Below, in pieces: positions 1 to 7,679 of a stretch of 9,723 bases of DNA (its first letter is position 1; the number at the start of each line of letters is the position of its first letter). Position numbers and translations under genes: made by a program. The notes beneath the pieces were generated by a model. That model was not told where the DNA came from, did no database searches, and was given only the letters and a program-made list of their open reading frames with translations. The DNA is from an uncultured Prevotellaceae bacterium. Lineage in GTDB: Bacteria > Bacteroidota > Bacteroidia > Bacteroidales > Bacteroidaceae. The DNA lies in contig CAMNHM010000099.1 in NCBI GenBank assembly GCA_946539475.1, positions 1 through 9,723 of the forward strand. Reading direction: 5' to 3'.

Positions 1-781
1 GGGGCAGTTCCATGAGATCATCGACGACGACATGGTGTCGATGTCGCCCGAGAACGCCATCCTCCACTTCCGCATCATCAGCGAGGAGGACAAGACGTGT
101 GAGGTGTATCGCGGCGTGGAGACAGCTGCTCTCGACGGCTATGACAATGGGCAAGCGGTCTATACCTCAGGCAGCGTCACCATCCCCTCCAGCGTGCAGG
201 GCTACACCGTGACGCGCATTGGCGACTACGCCTTCTACGACTGCAACACGCTGGAGGGCGTCAACCTGCCCGCCACCATCCGCGAGATTGGTTCGCAGAC
301 ATTCTATATGTCAGGACTCAGGGGAAGTGTCATCGTATTGCCCGAGGGCTTTACAACGCTCGCCGACAATGCCTTCGCAAACAGCAATGTCGACAACATC
401 ATCATTCCCTCCACGCTGACAGCCATCAGCAACCAGTGTTTCTTGGGCTGTCCCATCCAATCGCTCGTCATCCCGACGACGGTGGAGAGCATCGGCACGC
501 AGGCCTTCAACCAGCTGGGCAGCCAGAAAGTGATGGCGGTGACCGTCTTCCGCAGCGCACCGCTGACCGTCGATGCCGATTGCTTCACGCCCGCCAGCCA
601 GGCCGTCCTCTACGTGCCGGCAGGCAGCAAGGCGGCCTACGCAGCAGCACCGGGCTGGAACAAATTCCCGAACATCGTAGAGATGGAAATGGGCGGCAAA
701 GTGCTGGGCGATGCCGATGGTAACGGTCGCGTCACCATCGCCGACGTCACTACGGTTATCAATGTCCTTCTTGGCAAATAA
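1..781 (+). CDS. BspA-like LRR_5 surface protein with C-terminal dockerin-like motif (5' end cut off by window)
   Basis: The frame is open from base 2 to the TAA at 779-781, so only the last 259 codons are visible; the ATG at 32 is internal, because open coding sequence precedes it. The fragment is a typical final module of a BspA-type protein. A strand-rich entry segment (GSVTIPSSVQGYTVTRIG) leads into LRR_5 units of the form IG..AF..C..L..V.LP..(V/I), then a short cap (YVPAGSKAAYAAAPGW, about 613-660), then a single dockerin-like calcium loop DADGNGRVTIAD at 710-745 and a terminal helix. BspA-like proteins are secreted adhesins or binding proteins in oral and gut Bacteroidetes; that function is family knowledge and is not shown here. 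The next gene begins 20 bases downstream with no promoter motif between them, suggesting co-transcription. The visible part has one dockerin loop where the next two genes have two. The signal peptide and any N-terminal domains are outside the window. Confidence 0.9.
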   Translation, partial: GQFHEIIDDDMVSMSPENAILHFRIISEEDKTCEVYRGVETAALDGYDNGQAVYTSGSVTIPSSVQGYTVTRIGDYAFYDCNTLEGVNLPATIREIGSQTFYMSGLRGSVIVLPEGFTTLADNAFANSNVDNIIIPSTLTAISNQCFLGCPIQSLVIPTTVESIGTQAFNQLGSQKVMAVTVFRSAPLTVDADCFTPASQAVLYVPAGSKAAYAAAPGWNKFPNIVEMEMGGKVLGDADGNGRVTIADVTTVINVLLGK

Positions 782-801
782 CCAAAAAATCAGATAAGCG
801 G

Positions 802-3800
802 ATGAAAACGAAAAGATTTTTTGCCCTCTGCGTGCTCATGCTCACCATGAGCATCGCAGCGATGGGCCGGGCGACGGAGAACTATCCGTCGGGGAACGTG
901 AGCGTTGCACCTGTCAATGATTTTGATGAAGATCAATTACAACTGAGAGCTGGAATTCTTGCAGCGGTGAAGCAGCGGGACGGTATAAAGGAGTCCTGGA
1001 CGCTCGCCCACAAAGGCGAGGGGTATGTTGAGGCATTGAATGACTTTTTCCCGCTGGGAATCGAGAATTTCTTTAATTCTTTGTCTGCCCCGATCGATAC
1101 TCAAATCGATTACCTTTCCAGCAAGTCCGACGCTGCTCAAACTTCTGAAGAACTTGTAGAATGTCAACTTTACTTGCAGCAAATACAACTGGATCTTAAC
1201 CGTTTAGAATCGCTGGTCAACAGCTTACAAGAAGGCCTGCAACTTAGGATTGATTTGGTGGATGCTTACCTTACCACAGTTTGGGATGAAGCTCCGGGAA
1301 CATACGATAGCGGCTATTTGGATGAAGACGACCCGCTATATGTCGCTATGGTGAAAAGCAAGAAAGATGCCTGCCTGGACTTTATAGCTAATTTGAAGTC
1401 AATCCTTTATCATACGGTAGGGGATGAGGGACTCGCGGAGTTTGATTCCAACTCTGAGTTTACCACTGTGGATTCTGAAACGCAGCAGTATGTTGGTCCG
1501 TATCCCGCCTATCATCGTGCTGTAGAAGCCTACAAGCCGCTGGCTCAGAGAAAGCACCGGCACTATGAGGATCTGTCTTATATAGAAAGGTGGATTAGCA
1601 GCATGGAAACCTTACTCAGCACGACTGGAGATGAAAGCAACGAGTCGGTCAGGAATGGACTGAATCTGCTGAAGGAAAACCTCAACTTCGTTAAGCCACA
1701 GCTGCAAGCAGCCGACGATGAGGAGAAGCTGGAGATCGTAGGTGAGGGTGTCTACGCCCTCAGTCAACAATTTCAGGTTCTCAAGAATCAGGCAGAATCT
1801 ATTGGGGGTGATCTCATCGCCTTTGCCGACAGCAATGTGAAGGCGATATGCCTGCAGTGGGATACTAACAATGATCATGAATTGAGCATGAGAGAGGCCA
1901 GCGAGGTGACTGCCGCTGCGCTCTGCAGCGCTTTCAACGGGAACGGTAATATCACTTCGTTCGACGAGCTGCAGTATTTCACTGGTATCACGAGCCTTCC
2001 CGATCTGGCATTTCAGGGCTGTTCGAGTCTGAAATCGGTAGTCCTGCCCGACGGCGTGACGACGATTGGCGGCGGTGCTTTTGCCTCCTGCTTCCGTCTG
2101 GAAAGCGTTACGGTGAGCACCAATCTTGATTTTATCAAAGGATATCCCGAAAATAATCCCTCCGTTGAAACCTTTATGTATTGCCCCACTGTGACCATCC
2201 GCATCAGGCCGACGGCAACGAAGACCACCTTTGGTGACTCGGGCGTTGCTCCGTTTACGAATCGGTTCAATCAGAATGTGGCAGTGGACGTGCTGCCCGG
2301 TGTGACAGCTATCGAAAGAGGAGCCTTCTCGTCGAGCCCGAGTATCTGGAAGGTCACGCTGCCCGGCACGGTGCAGACGATTGGCGATCATGCCTTCACT
2401 GGCAGCGCTGTACAGGAGGTGGTGCTCGCTGAAGGGCTGGAGAGTATTGGCCTGGGCGCCTTCCAGGGTTGTGATAATCTGCGGAGCATCGCCATTCCTT
2501 CTACGGTGACACGCATAGAGAATGGCGCATTCCAAGGCTGCACCAGCCTGACAGAGGCAAATATTCCCGATGGCGTGGAGTTTATAGGTGCCCAGCTGTT
2601 CAAGAGCAGCGGCCTGACAAAGATTACCATTCCCGCCAGCGTGACGAAGATATGGAATGAGGCTTTCGCCGAATGCGCGTCGCTGCGCGAGGTGACGCTC
2701 GAGCAGGACGATCCCACGAAGATTGAACTTGAGCTGAAGGATGGGTATGGCAACTTCATTGACGCGTTTCCGACACCTCATTCCGCGGAAGAGGGGATTG
2801 ACGTATATGTGCCGTTCTGGGCTCTCGAGGCCTATCAGGCCCACGAGTATTGGAAAAACTTCAGACTCCAGGCTTCAGGCTTCTTTGCCGTCGACAACAT
2901 GCTGTACTGGGTGCAACCAAATACGGCTGTCCCCTATGCCGTCCTCCAGTATCCTGTTGACAAGTCGCTGGCTGTGGGTGAGGTGAGCATCCCCGCAGAG
3001 ATTACTATCCACGGGCATACCTTCCAGGTGACAACGATAGCCGGCCGCGCCTTTGAGGACTGCACAAGCTTGACGGATGTCGTGCTGACCACCGTGGTAG
3101 AGAGCGTTGGCCAAAACGCTTTCAGCGGCTTGGATGATCTCACCATCACCATCAATCCCTATGGCGACCAGACCATCGTCAAGCCCGGCATGTTCCAGAA
3201 CTATGAAGCTACGAACTCCTCCTTCACGGTAGTCCTGGGTGAGGGCATCACTGAGGTGGGCAGCAATGCGTTTAACGCTTGTGGAGGAATGAAGTCCTTG
3301 TACCTCCCTGAAAGTCTGCAGAGCTTTGGCAGTTTTGCCTTCACCGGGGTACACCAGTTGGAGGATCTCTACGTGAAGTGGGAAACGCCCTTAGATGTTA
3401 TTGGAAACGAGTATGATCCTATACAAAGTGGTAATCAGAAGATTCGCCTGCATGTGCCTATCGGTAGGTACAATGCCTATAATAATAATTCTTATTGGAA
3501 CACGTATTTCGATATTGATGACGACAACGACCAGGTGGGCGACTTTGTCTATGCCGCTGTGGCGAATAAAGACCATGAGCTGATGGTACTTGCGTATGCA
3601 GGTCAGCCGACTGGCTCCAAGGTCGTGGCCTTTATCCCGGAAACCGTGGAGAAGAATGGCATTACCTATCGGGTGACGCAAGTCGGAGGGAATATCTTCG
3701 CGAATTTGAGTGTATACCCAGATGTGGACAATGTTTACCTCACGATTCCCGAGAGTGTGAACTACGTCTATGATGATGCATTCTCTTACTGTAAGAGCAT

Positions 3801-4608
3801 TACGGTCGTCGTGAAATGGCAGGAGCCTCTCGGAGGTGTTCAACCGCAATTTGATGATATGGTTTGTCAGAGTCGTAAACTGCTGGTTCCCGTGGGTACG
3901 AGAGAGAAGTATGAGTCTAGTGACTGGGGCTCCTCGTTTATGATGATGGTCGAAGAGTACATCACCTTCGCCGACAGCAAGGTAGAGGAAATCTGCCTGG
4001 CAAACTGGGATGGAGTACAGCAGACTGGGCCTAAAGACGGTGTGTTGTCGAGAGACGAAGCCTCGAAGGTCACGGCCCTCCTGCAGGGCCAGGGCAATTT
4101 GTTCCCTTGGACACAGATTAAGTCCTTCGACGAGCTGAAGTATTTCAAAAATCTGGAAATTATCGGCAAGTATGCATTCTCTCATTGCTCCAAGCTGGAG
4201 CGCGTTACTATCCCACGTAAAGTGACCATCCTGGGAGTAAACGCCTTCTGGTTCTGCGAGTCGCTGAAGACCGTCACGGTGGAGTGGGAGAGTCCCATCA
4301 CCGTCGACACCAACAGCATTGATGACCCGTTCCCCACGAAGACCGGCATTACGCTCATCGTGCCCACGGGCTCGAAAGCCGCCTATCAGGGAGATGCCTA
4401 CTGGGGTCAGTTCTTCGTCGCCGAGGCCCTCGAAGGCGATGCCGATGGCGACGGCGAAGTGACGATAGCCGATGCCCAGGCCATCGTGGACTATCTCCTC
4501 GGGCGCGCACCAGCCAATTTCGTGCCTGGCAATGCCGATGCCAACGGCGACGGAGCGGTCACGATTGCCGATGCCGCGTTTGTTGTGAACAAGATAGTGA
4601 CGTATTAA
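802..4608 (+). CDS. large secreted BspA-like LRR_5 protein with helical N-terminal domain, EF-hand-like entry modules and dockerin-type C-terminus
   Basis: A 1268-residue protein. The start MKTKRFFALCVLMLTMSIAA gives a Sec signal peptide with no lipobox. Residues about 40-335 are mostly predicted-helical, charged and Gln/Leu-rich, with coiled-coil-like stretches (about 113-150 and 280-335); I do not recognise this domain. Residues 341-440 are an entry module, FADSNVKAICLQWD then an EF-hand-like loop DTNNDHELSMREA (354-366), leading into LRR_5 repeats. A second copy of that module is at 1056-1160 (FADSKVEEICLANWD, KDGVLSRDEA). LRR_5 units (IG..AF..C..L..V.(I/L)P) fill about 398-640, 745-855 and 1118-1160. 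Caps of the form VP.G...AY...YW..F recur four times, near 668, 883, 1028 and 1186. The C-terminus (1211-1268) has two calcium loops, DADGDGEVTIAD (1213-1224) and DANGDGAVTIAD (1246-1257), as in type I dockerins. The product is likely exported and surface-associated; its ligand is unknown. It sits 20 bases after the previous gene and 2 bases before the next start. The 5' third is AT-richer than the LRR part. Confidence 0.93.
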   Translation: MKTKRFFALCVLMLTMSIAAMGRATENYPSGNVSVAPVNDFDEDQLQLRAGILAAVKQRDGIKESWTLAHKGEGYVEALNDFFPLGIENFFNSLSAPIDTQIDYLSSKSDAAQTSEELVECQLYLQQIQLDLNRLESLVNSLQEGLQLRIDLVDAYLTTVWDEAPGTYDSGYLDEDDPLYVAMVKSKKDACLDFIANLKSILYHTVGDEGLAEFDSNSEFTTVDSETQQYVGPYPAYHRAVEAYKPLAQRKHRHYEDLSYIERWISSMETLLSTTGDESNESVRNGLNLLKENLNFVKPQLQAADDEEKLEIVGEGVYALSQQFQVLKNQAESIGGDLIAFADSNVKAICLQWDTNNDHELSMREASEVTAAALCSAFNGNGNITSFDELQYFTGITSLPDLAFQGCSSLKSVVLPDGVTTIGGGAFASCFRLESVTVSTNLDFIKGYPENNPSVETFMYCPTVTIRIRPTATKTTFGDSGVAPFTNRFNQNVAVDVLPGVTAIERGAFSSSPSIWKVTLPGTVQTIGDHAFTGSAVQEVVLAEGLESIGLGAFQGCDNLRSIAIPSTVTRIENGAFQGCTSLTEANIPDGVEFIGAQLFKSSGLTKITIPASVTKIWNEAFAECASLREVTLEQDDPTKIELELKDGYGNFIDAFPTPHSAEEGIDVYVPFWALEAYQAHEYWKNFRLQASGFFAVDNMLYWVQPNTAVPYAVLQYPVDKSLAVGEVSIPAEITIHGHTFQVTTIAGRAFEDCTSLTDVVLTTVVESVGQNAFSGLDDLTITINPYGDQTIVKPGMFQNYEATNSSFTVVLGEGITEVGSNAFNACGGMKSLYLPESLQSFGSFAFTGVHQLEDLYVKWETPLDVIGNEYDPIQSGNQKIRLHVPIGRYNAYNNNSYWNTYFDIDDDNDQVGDFVYAAVANKDHELMVLAYAGQPTGSKVVAFIPETVEKNGITYRVTQVGGNIFANLSVYPDVDNVYLTIPESVNYVYDDAFSYCKSITVVVKWQEPLGGVQPQFDDMVCQSRKLLVPVGTREKYESSDWGSSFMMMVEEYITFADSKVEEICLANWDGVQQTGPKDGVLSRDEASKVTALLQGQGNLFPWTQIKSFDELKYFKNLEIIGKYAFSHCSKLERVTIPRKVTILGVNAFWFCESLKTVTVEWESPITVDTNSIDDPFPTKTGITLIVPTGSKAAYQGDAYWGQFFVAEALEGDADGDGEVTIADAQAIVDYLLGRAPANFVPGNADANGDGAVTIADAAFVVNKIVTY

Positions 4609-4610
4609 TA

Positions 4611-6695
4611 ATGTATAGTATGAAACAGCTAAGATATTTTCTGACCACCGTGATGGTCATCCTCGCCACTGCCTCGGGCAGGGCGCAGACAAGTTACGGC
4701 ATTAGTATTGGTGGTATAGAAATTACCAGCGACAACTATCAGGACATCAACAACACAAATTTCCATTCCCTTAGTGAACAGGGAACGGTGACCTTCTACC
4801 CTGCCACCAGCACGCTGATGCTCGACGGGGTGATGATTGATGGTACGCTGGCCACCACATGTCCGGTGAACATAATGCTCATTGGCGAAGTCCGTGTCGA
4901 AGCGAGGTCCCTCAGCGCGTATGAGAGTGCCCTCTCGTTTGGCGCCGACTGCACCATCAGCGGGCCCGGCAGCCTGTACTGTATAGCCATGAGTGGCGAG
5001 GGCATCTATATTGCCGAAAACAGCACCCTCACCATCAAAGACTGCACGGTAAACGTTGAAGCCGGTGGGACAGATCCTGGGTATGGTGGCTCTGGCTATG
5101 ACAATGGCACGGGCCACGCCATCAGGAGTGTAGAGAGTGCAACGGCAGGCGCCCTCGTAGTTGACCACGCCCAGCTGACGGCAAGTGGAATGAATGGCAG
5201 TATCCGCTATATCAAGTCGCTCACCATGAGTGGCTGCGAGTTGGCTGATGGAGCAGTGTTCGATCTGGGCTATGTTCAAGACAAGTATGGGTCGATAGCG
5301 ACCTCGGTCGTCATCAACCTCATCCCCGAGCCCTATGCCGTGCTCGACGGGCAGGGCACGCTCACCTTCTATTACGACATGCTGAAGCACAAAAGGCAGG
5401 TGGGAATGGTGTACGACGTCGATCCGGCGGCCACGGAACACCAGGCATGGGAAAACAACACGAGCATCACTGCCGTCGACTTCGACGAGTCTTTTGCCAA
5501 CTACGACGGGCTGACCTCGCTACATGGCTTCTTCTGCGCCTTGCGAAACCTGACGGAGATCAGGAACCTCGACCGCCTGGTGACGACGAATGTCACGGAC
5601 ATGGTGGCTGCGTTCTACTATTGCACATCGCTGACGGAGCTCGACCTCAGGGCATTCAACACGGCGAACGTTACCCGTATGAGCTGGATGTTCTATTGCT
5701 GCAGCAGCCTGAAGACCATCATCGTAGGCAGCGGCTGGGACACGACCAACGTAACGGGTGGCGAAGGCGACGGTGGCAAATTCATGTTCGGTAGCTGTGA
5801 AAACCTCGTGGGCAGTCAGGGTACGACCTACAATTCCGTTATGACCGACTGCACCTACGCCCGCATCGACCGCGCCGACACAGGGAACGCCCCCGGCTAC
5901 CTCTCGGGAGTGCCCGAGGCGTATGTGGTATGGCTCGAAACCGAATGCACCTTCTACTACAACAGCAAGAAGGAATACTGGCAGTATCAGCAGCAGCTAC
6001 AGCCGGGATTGACCGTCTACGACGCTAACGAGAGGGGATGGTACACTCAATTTCCTTCAAATACACCAATAACGAATCTTCCTTCAACTAAGATTACCAA
6101 ACTGGTCATCGACGACAGCTTCGCCGGCTATCATGGCCTGACCGACCTGAGCTATTGTTTTGCTTTCTTCTATGAGCTTGAATCGATAGAGGGCCTGCAG
6201 AACCTGAATACCGAGAACGTGACGAACATGGAGGCAATGTTTTTCTTTAGCAGCAAGCTGAAGGAGCTCGACCTACGACATTTCGATACGTCGAAAGTAA
6301 CGAACATGGACATGATGTTCACCTGGTGCAACGAGCTCAGCAAGATACGCTGCAACGACGACTGGAAACGGGATGGCGTTTCGGGTGATCGGATGTTCAA
6401 TTCGTGTCCTAAGCTGACAGGCTCTATTCCTTATGACGAAAACAAGACAGGCATCGAGATGGCTAACCCCGTCACCGGCTATTTCACCGTCGACGGCCAG
6501 AAAGGTAACATGAACGGCGACGACGTGCTCGACTCTGAGGACGTGCTGTTCCTGAACGACCTCGTCCTCGGCATCATCACGCCTACCGCCGGACAGGTGG
6601 CACTGGGCGACATGAACTGCGACGGCGAGCTCACCGTCGCCGACGTCACGCTGCTGATCGATGTCGTCGTCAATCAGGCAGGAGGCGGACAATGA
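4611..6695 (+). CDS. secreted protein with beta-helix-like N-terminus, two DUF285 (BspA-type) modules and dockerin-like C-terminus
   Basis: A 694-residue protein. Two in-frame starts exist, ATG 4611 (MYSMKQ) and ATG 4620 (MKQLRYF). The second gives the more usual signal-peptide N-region and may be the true start. The hydrophobic core is LTTVMVILATASG, with likely cleavage near GRAQ; there is no lipobox. Residues about 28-235 carry short beta-strand repeats (for example TVTFYPATSTLMLDGVMIDG, SALSFGADCTISGPGSLYC), resembling a right-handed beta-helix or carbohydrate-binding fold (inference). Residues about 245-432 and 440-625 are two copies of a DUF285/BspA-type module. Their signatures are TNVTDMVAAFYYCTSLTELD and NVTNMEAMFF..S.LKELDL, repeated as SKVTNMDMMF. 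The C-terminus has two degenerate calcium loops, NMNGDDVLDSED (633-644) and DMNCDGELTVAD (667-678), so it is dockerin-like. It follows the previous stop by two bases and is followed by a strong terminator, so it is probably the last gene of the transcript. A surface or adhesion role is inferred from family resemblance only. Confidence 0.9.
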   Translation: MYSMKQLRYFLTTVMVILATASGRAQTSYGISIGGIEITSDNYQDINNTNFHSLSEQGTVTFYPATSTLMLDGVMIDGTLATTCPVNIMLIGEVRVEARSLSAYESALSFGADCTISGPGSLYCIAMSGEGIYIAENSTLTIKDCTVNVEAGGTDPGYGGSGYDNGTGHAIRSVESATAGALVVDHAQLTASGMNGSIRYIKSLTMSGCELADGAVFDLGYVQDKYGSIATSVVINLIPEPYAVLDGQGTLTFYYDMLKHKRQVGMVYDVDPAATEHQAWENNTSITAVDFDESFANYDGLTSLHGFFCALRNLTEIRNLDRLVTTNVTDMVAAFYYCTSLTELDLRAFNTANVTRMSWMFYCCSSLKTIIVGSGWDTTNVTGGEGDGGKFMFGSCENLVGSQGTTYNSVMTDCTYARIDRADTGNAPGYLSGVPEAYVVWLETECTFYYNSKKEYWQYQQQLQPGLTVYDANERGWYTQFPSNTPITNLPSTKITKLVIDDSFAGYHGLTDLSYCFAFFYELESIEGLQNLNTENVTNMEAMFFFSSKLKELDLRHFDTSKVTNMDMMFTWCNELSKIRCNDDWKRDGVSGDRMFNSCPKLTGSIPYDENKTGIEMANPVTGYFTVDGQKGNMNGDDVLDSEDVLFLNDLVLGIITPTAGQVALGDMNCDGELTVADVTLLIDVVVNQAGGGQ

Positions 6696-6719
6696 GCCCT
6701 GACAGGCAGTAAATAGCAT

Positions 6720-6764
6720 CGCGGGGACAGGCCGTACGGCGGCGCTTGTCCCCGCGTCGTTTTT
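6720..6764 (+). terminator. Rho-independent terminator of the surface-protein cluster
   Basis: CGCGGGGACA (6720-6729) is a perfect inverted repeat of TGTCCCCGCG (6747-6756); a G-T and a G-C pair extend the stem to 12 bp. A T-run at 6760-6764 lies three bases after the stem. It begins 25 bases after the stop at 6695 and points the same way as the three surface-protein genes. This is a textbook intrinsic terminator apart from the short TCG between stem and T-run. Confidence 0.85.
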
Positions 6765-6854
6765 GCCGCGTGCGTCGTGGTCATCATGCGTAGCATTCAA
6801 AGCAAAGAGGAATGATGGTTGGGGATTATCTTGACATGCCTTTTGAGTTATTCT

Positions 6855-6886
6855 CAACAAATGCCCTCGCGAGAAGGGCGTTGTTG
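6855..6886. other. bulged 12-bp hairpin of unknown role
   Basis: CAACAA (6855-6860) pairs with TTGTTG (6881-6886). After a single bulged A at 6861, TGCCCT (6862-6867) pairs with AGGGCG (6875-6880, one T-G pair). The loop is CGCGAGA. No T-run follows on either strand, so it is not an obvious terminator. It could belong to an intergenic repeat or an RNA. Confidence 0.4.
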
Positions 6887-7097
6887 CAGCCTCACGGACG
6901 TTTGGGTGCAAACAAGTGAATTTTGAGGGTGGTTGTAAGTGGCTGACGATGAGTGTGTTGTGTGTTTCCGGCCGTTTTTTATGCTCCAAAAAGGGCCCGA
7001 AATGGACGTTTTGAGGCAGAAAACAGGGCTTCTTCGGCGACAATTTTTGGGAGAAAGATGTCTTCCAGAAGTGACGGTGGGGGTGAAAACTACCGAC

Positions 7098-7229
7098 TTT
7101 CTGGTCGCCGGAAGCCGAGAAAGCCGCTGCTAGTATGCTGTTTTGGGGTCGTTAGTGGCGGAGTTTGGGGTCGTTAGTGCCGTAGTTTGGGGGCGCCAGT
7201 ACGGCACTTTCGTGTCGTTCCACCGTATG
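7098..7229. repeat. decayed 22-bp tandem repeat, about five to six units
   Basis: The two best units, 7142-7163 and 7164-7185, match at 20 of 22 positions and share the core TTTGGGGTCGTTAGTG. In the same 22-base phase follow TTTGGGGGCGCCAGTACGGC (from 7186) and TTTCGTGTCGTTCCACCG (from 7208). Upstream is TTTCTGGTCGCCGGAAGCCG (from 7098, 14 of 22 matches to the first strong unit) and a weak unit at 7120 keeping only a CTAGT core. Because 22 is not a multiple of three, the repeat puts a minus-strand stop in each frame at 7130, 7152 and 7174. A coding origin is therefore unlikely. There are no unique spacers, so it is not a CRISPR array. Confidence 0.65.
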
Positions 7230-7611
7230 TAACGAGGCCTCGCATCCGTTCGGACGGCCCTTCCGACGGCATCTGTCGTCGCCTTCCCCCGTATCGGGCG
7301 TCCGGAAGCCTGCCTTCGGCCCTTTTCCATCCTCCCGTTGCGGCTGTTGCGGGTCGGTGGGCCGCAATTCCGGCCGGCGTTTTCCAGATTGCTTTGTTCC
7401 GGAGACCTGTTTTCTGACCAATTATCTTTACGTCGGCCGTCCCTCTTTTGCTACATGCCACGCCCTCAGTGCCGCCTGCCGCGTACTCTGTACCGTCGTC
7501 CTCCGATGACTTTTGTGCGGCTTATTGCCCTGCCATTCCCTTTTCATCCCCCTCCACTTCCTTTCACTCCAACCTGAGAATGTTGATAATGTCAAAAAAA
7601 AGAAGCGGAAA

Positions 7612-7645
7612 TATTTGGCAGAAACCAAATAAATGCTTACTTTTG
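7612..7645 (+). promoter_or_regulatory. Bacteroidetes-type promoter of the sensor gene, with an overlapping inverted repeat
   Basis: TTTG at 7614-7617 (-33 element) and TACTTTTG at 7638-7645 (-7 element, consensus TAnnTTTG) are 20 bases apart, the usual spacing for the Bacteroidetes housekeeping sigma factor. An A-tract at 7594-7601 lies upstream. Transcription should start within about ten bases of 7645, giving a leader of roughly 25-30 bases before the ATG at 7680. A 7-bp inverted repeat, TATTTGG (7612-7618) and CCAAATA (7625-7631), overlaps the -33 element and may be an operator. A 9-base direct repeat, AAATGCTTA, occurs at 7631-7639 and 7659-7667. Confidence 0.75.
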
Positions 7646-7679
7646 CAGTGAATATTGAAAATGCTTATTTGTTAACACC

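Larger units (their letters stand above)
6765..7610. other. gene-free stretch of about 0.85 kb, GC-rich in its second half
   Basis: No ORF here has a recognisable protein, a signal peptide or a plausible start context. Several overlapping frames stay open on both strands for 60-95 codons around 7130-7460. Their products are low-complexity and rich in Arg, Gly and Pro, which is expected by chance in GC-rich DNA with few stops. The stretch contains a bulged hairpin near 6855-6886, a weak mismatched hairpin near 6968-6995 (GGCC-g-TTTTT against AAAAA-g-GGCC) and the 22-bp tandem repeat listed separately. I see no tRNA, rRNA or transposase remnant. Such a length is large for the gap between two bacterial genes, so a repeated intergenic element or a non-coding RNA is possible but not shown. 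Confidence 0.6.

Noticed and set aside
1612..2844. 410-codon minus-strand ORF
   Set aside because: It lies antisense inside the 1268-residue LRR protein, which has clear domains throughout. The antisense product shows no family features and is explained by codon bias.
709..4602. Carbohydrate-degrading cellulosome genes
   Set aside because: Dockerin-like ends alone suggested this, but no glycoside hydrolase motif is seen; the bodies are LRR_5 and DUF285 repeats.
6273..7043. 256-codon minus-strand ORF crossing the terminator
   Set aside because: It runs antisense through the dockerin-like end of the third protein and the terminator hairpin. Its product has no domain features.
7130..7461. Three overlapping minus-strand ORFs of 66-95 codons
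   Set aside because: They lie in GC-rich DNA with three frames open at once. Their stops are spaced exactly 22 bases by the tandem repeat, and the products are Arg/Gly/Lys-rich without homology I recognise.
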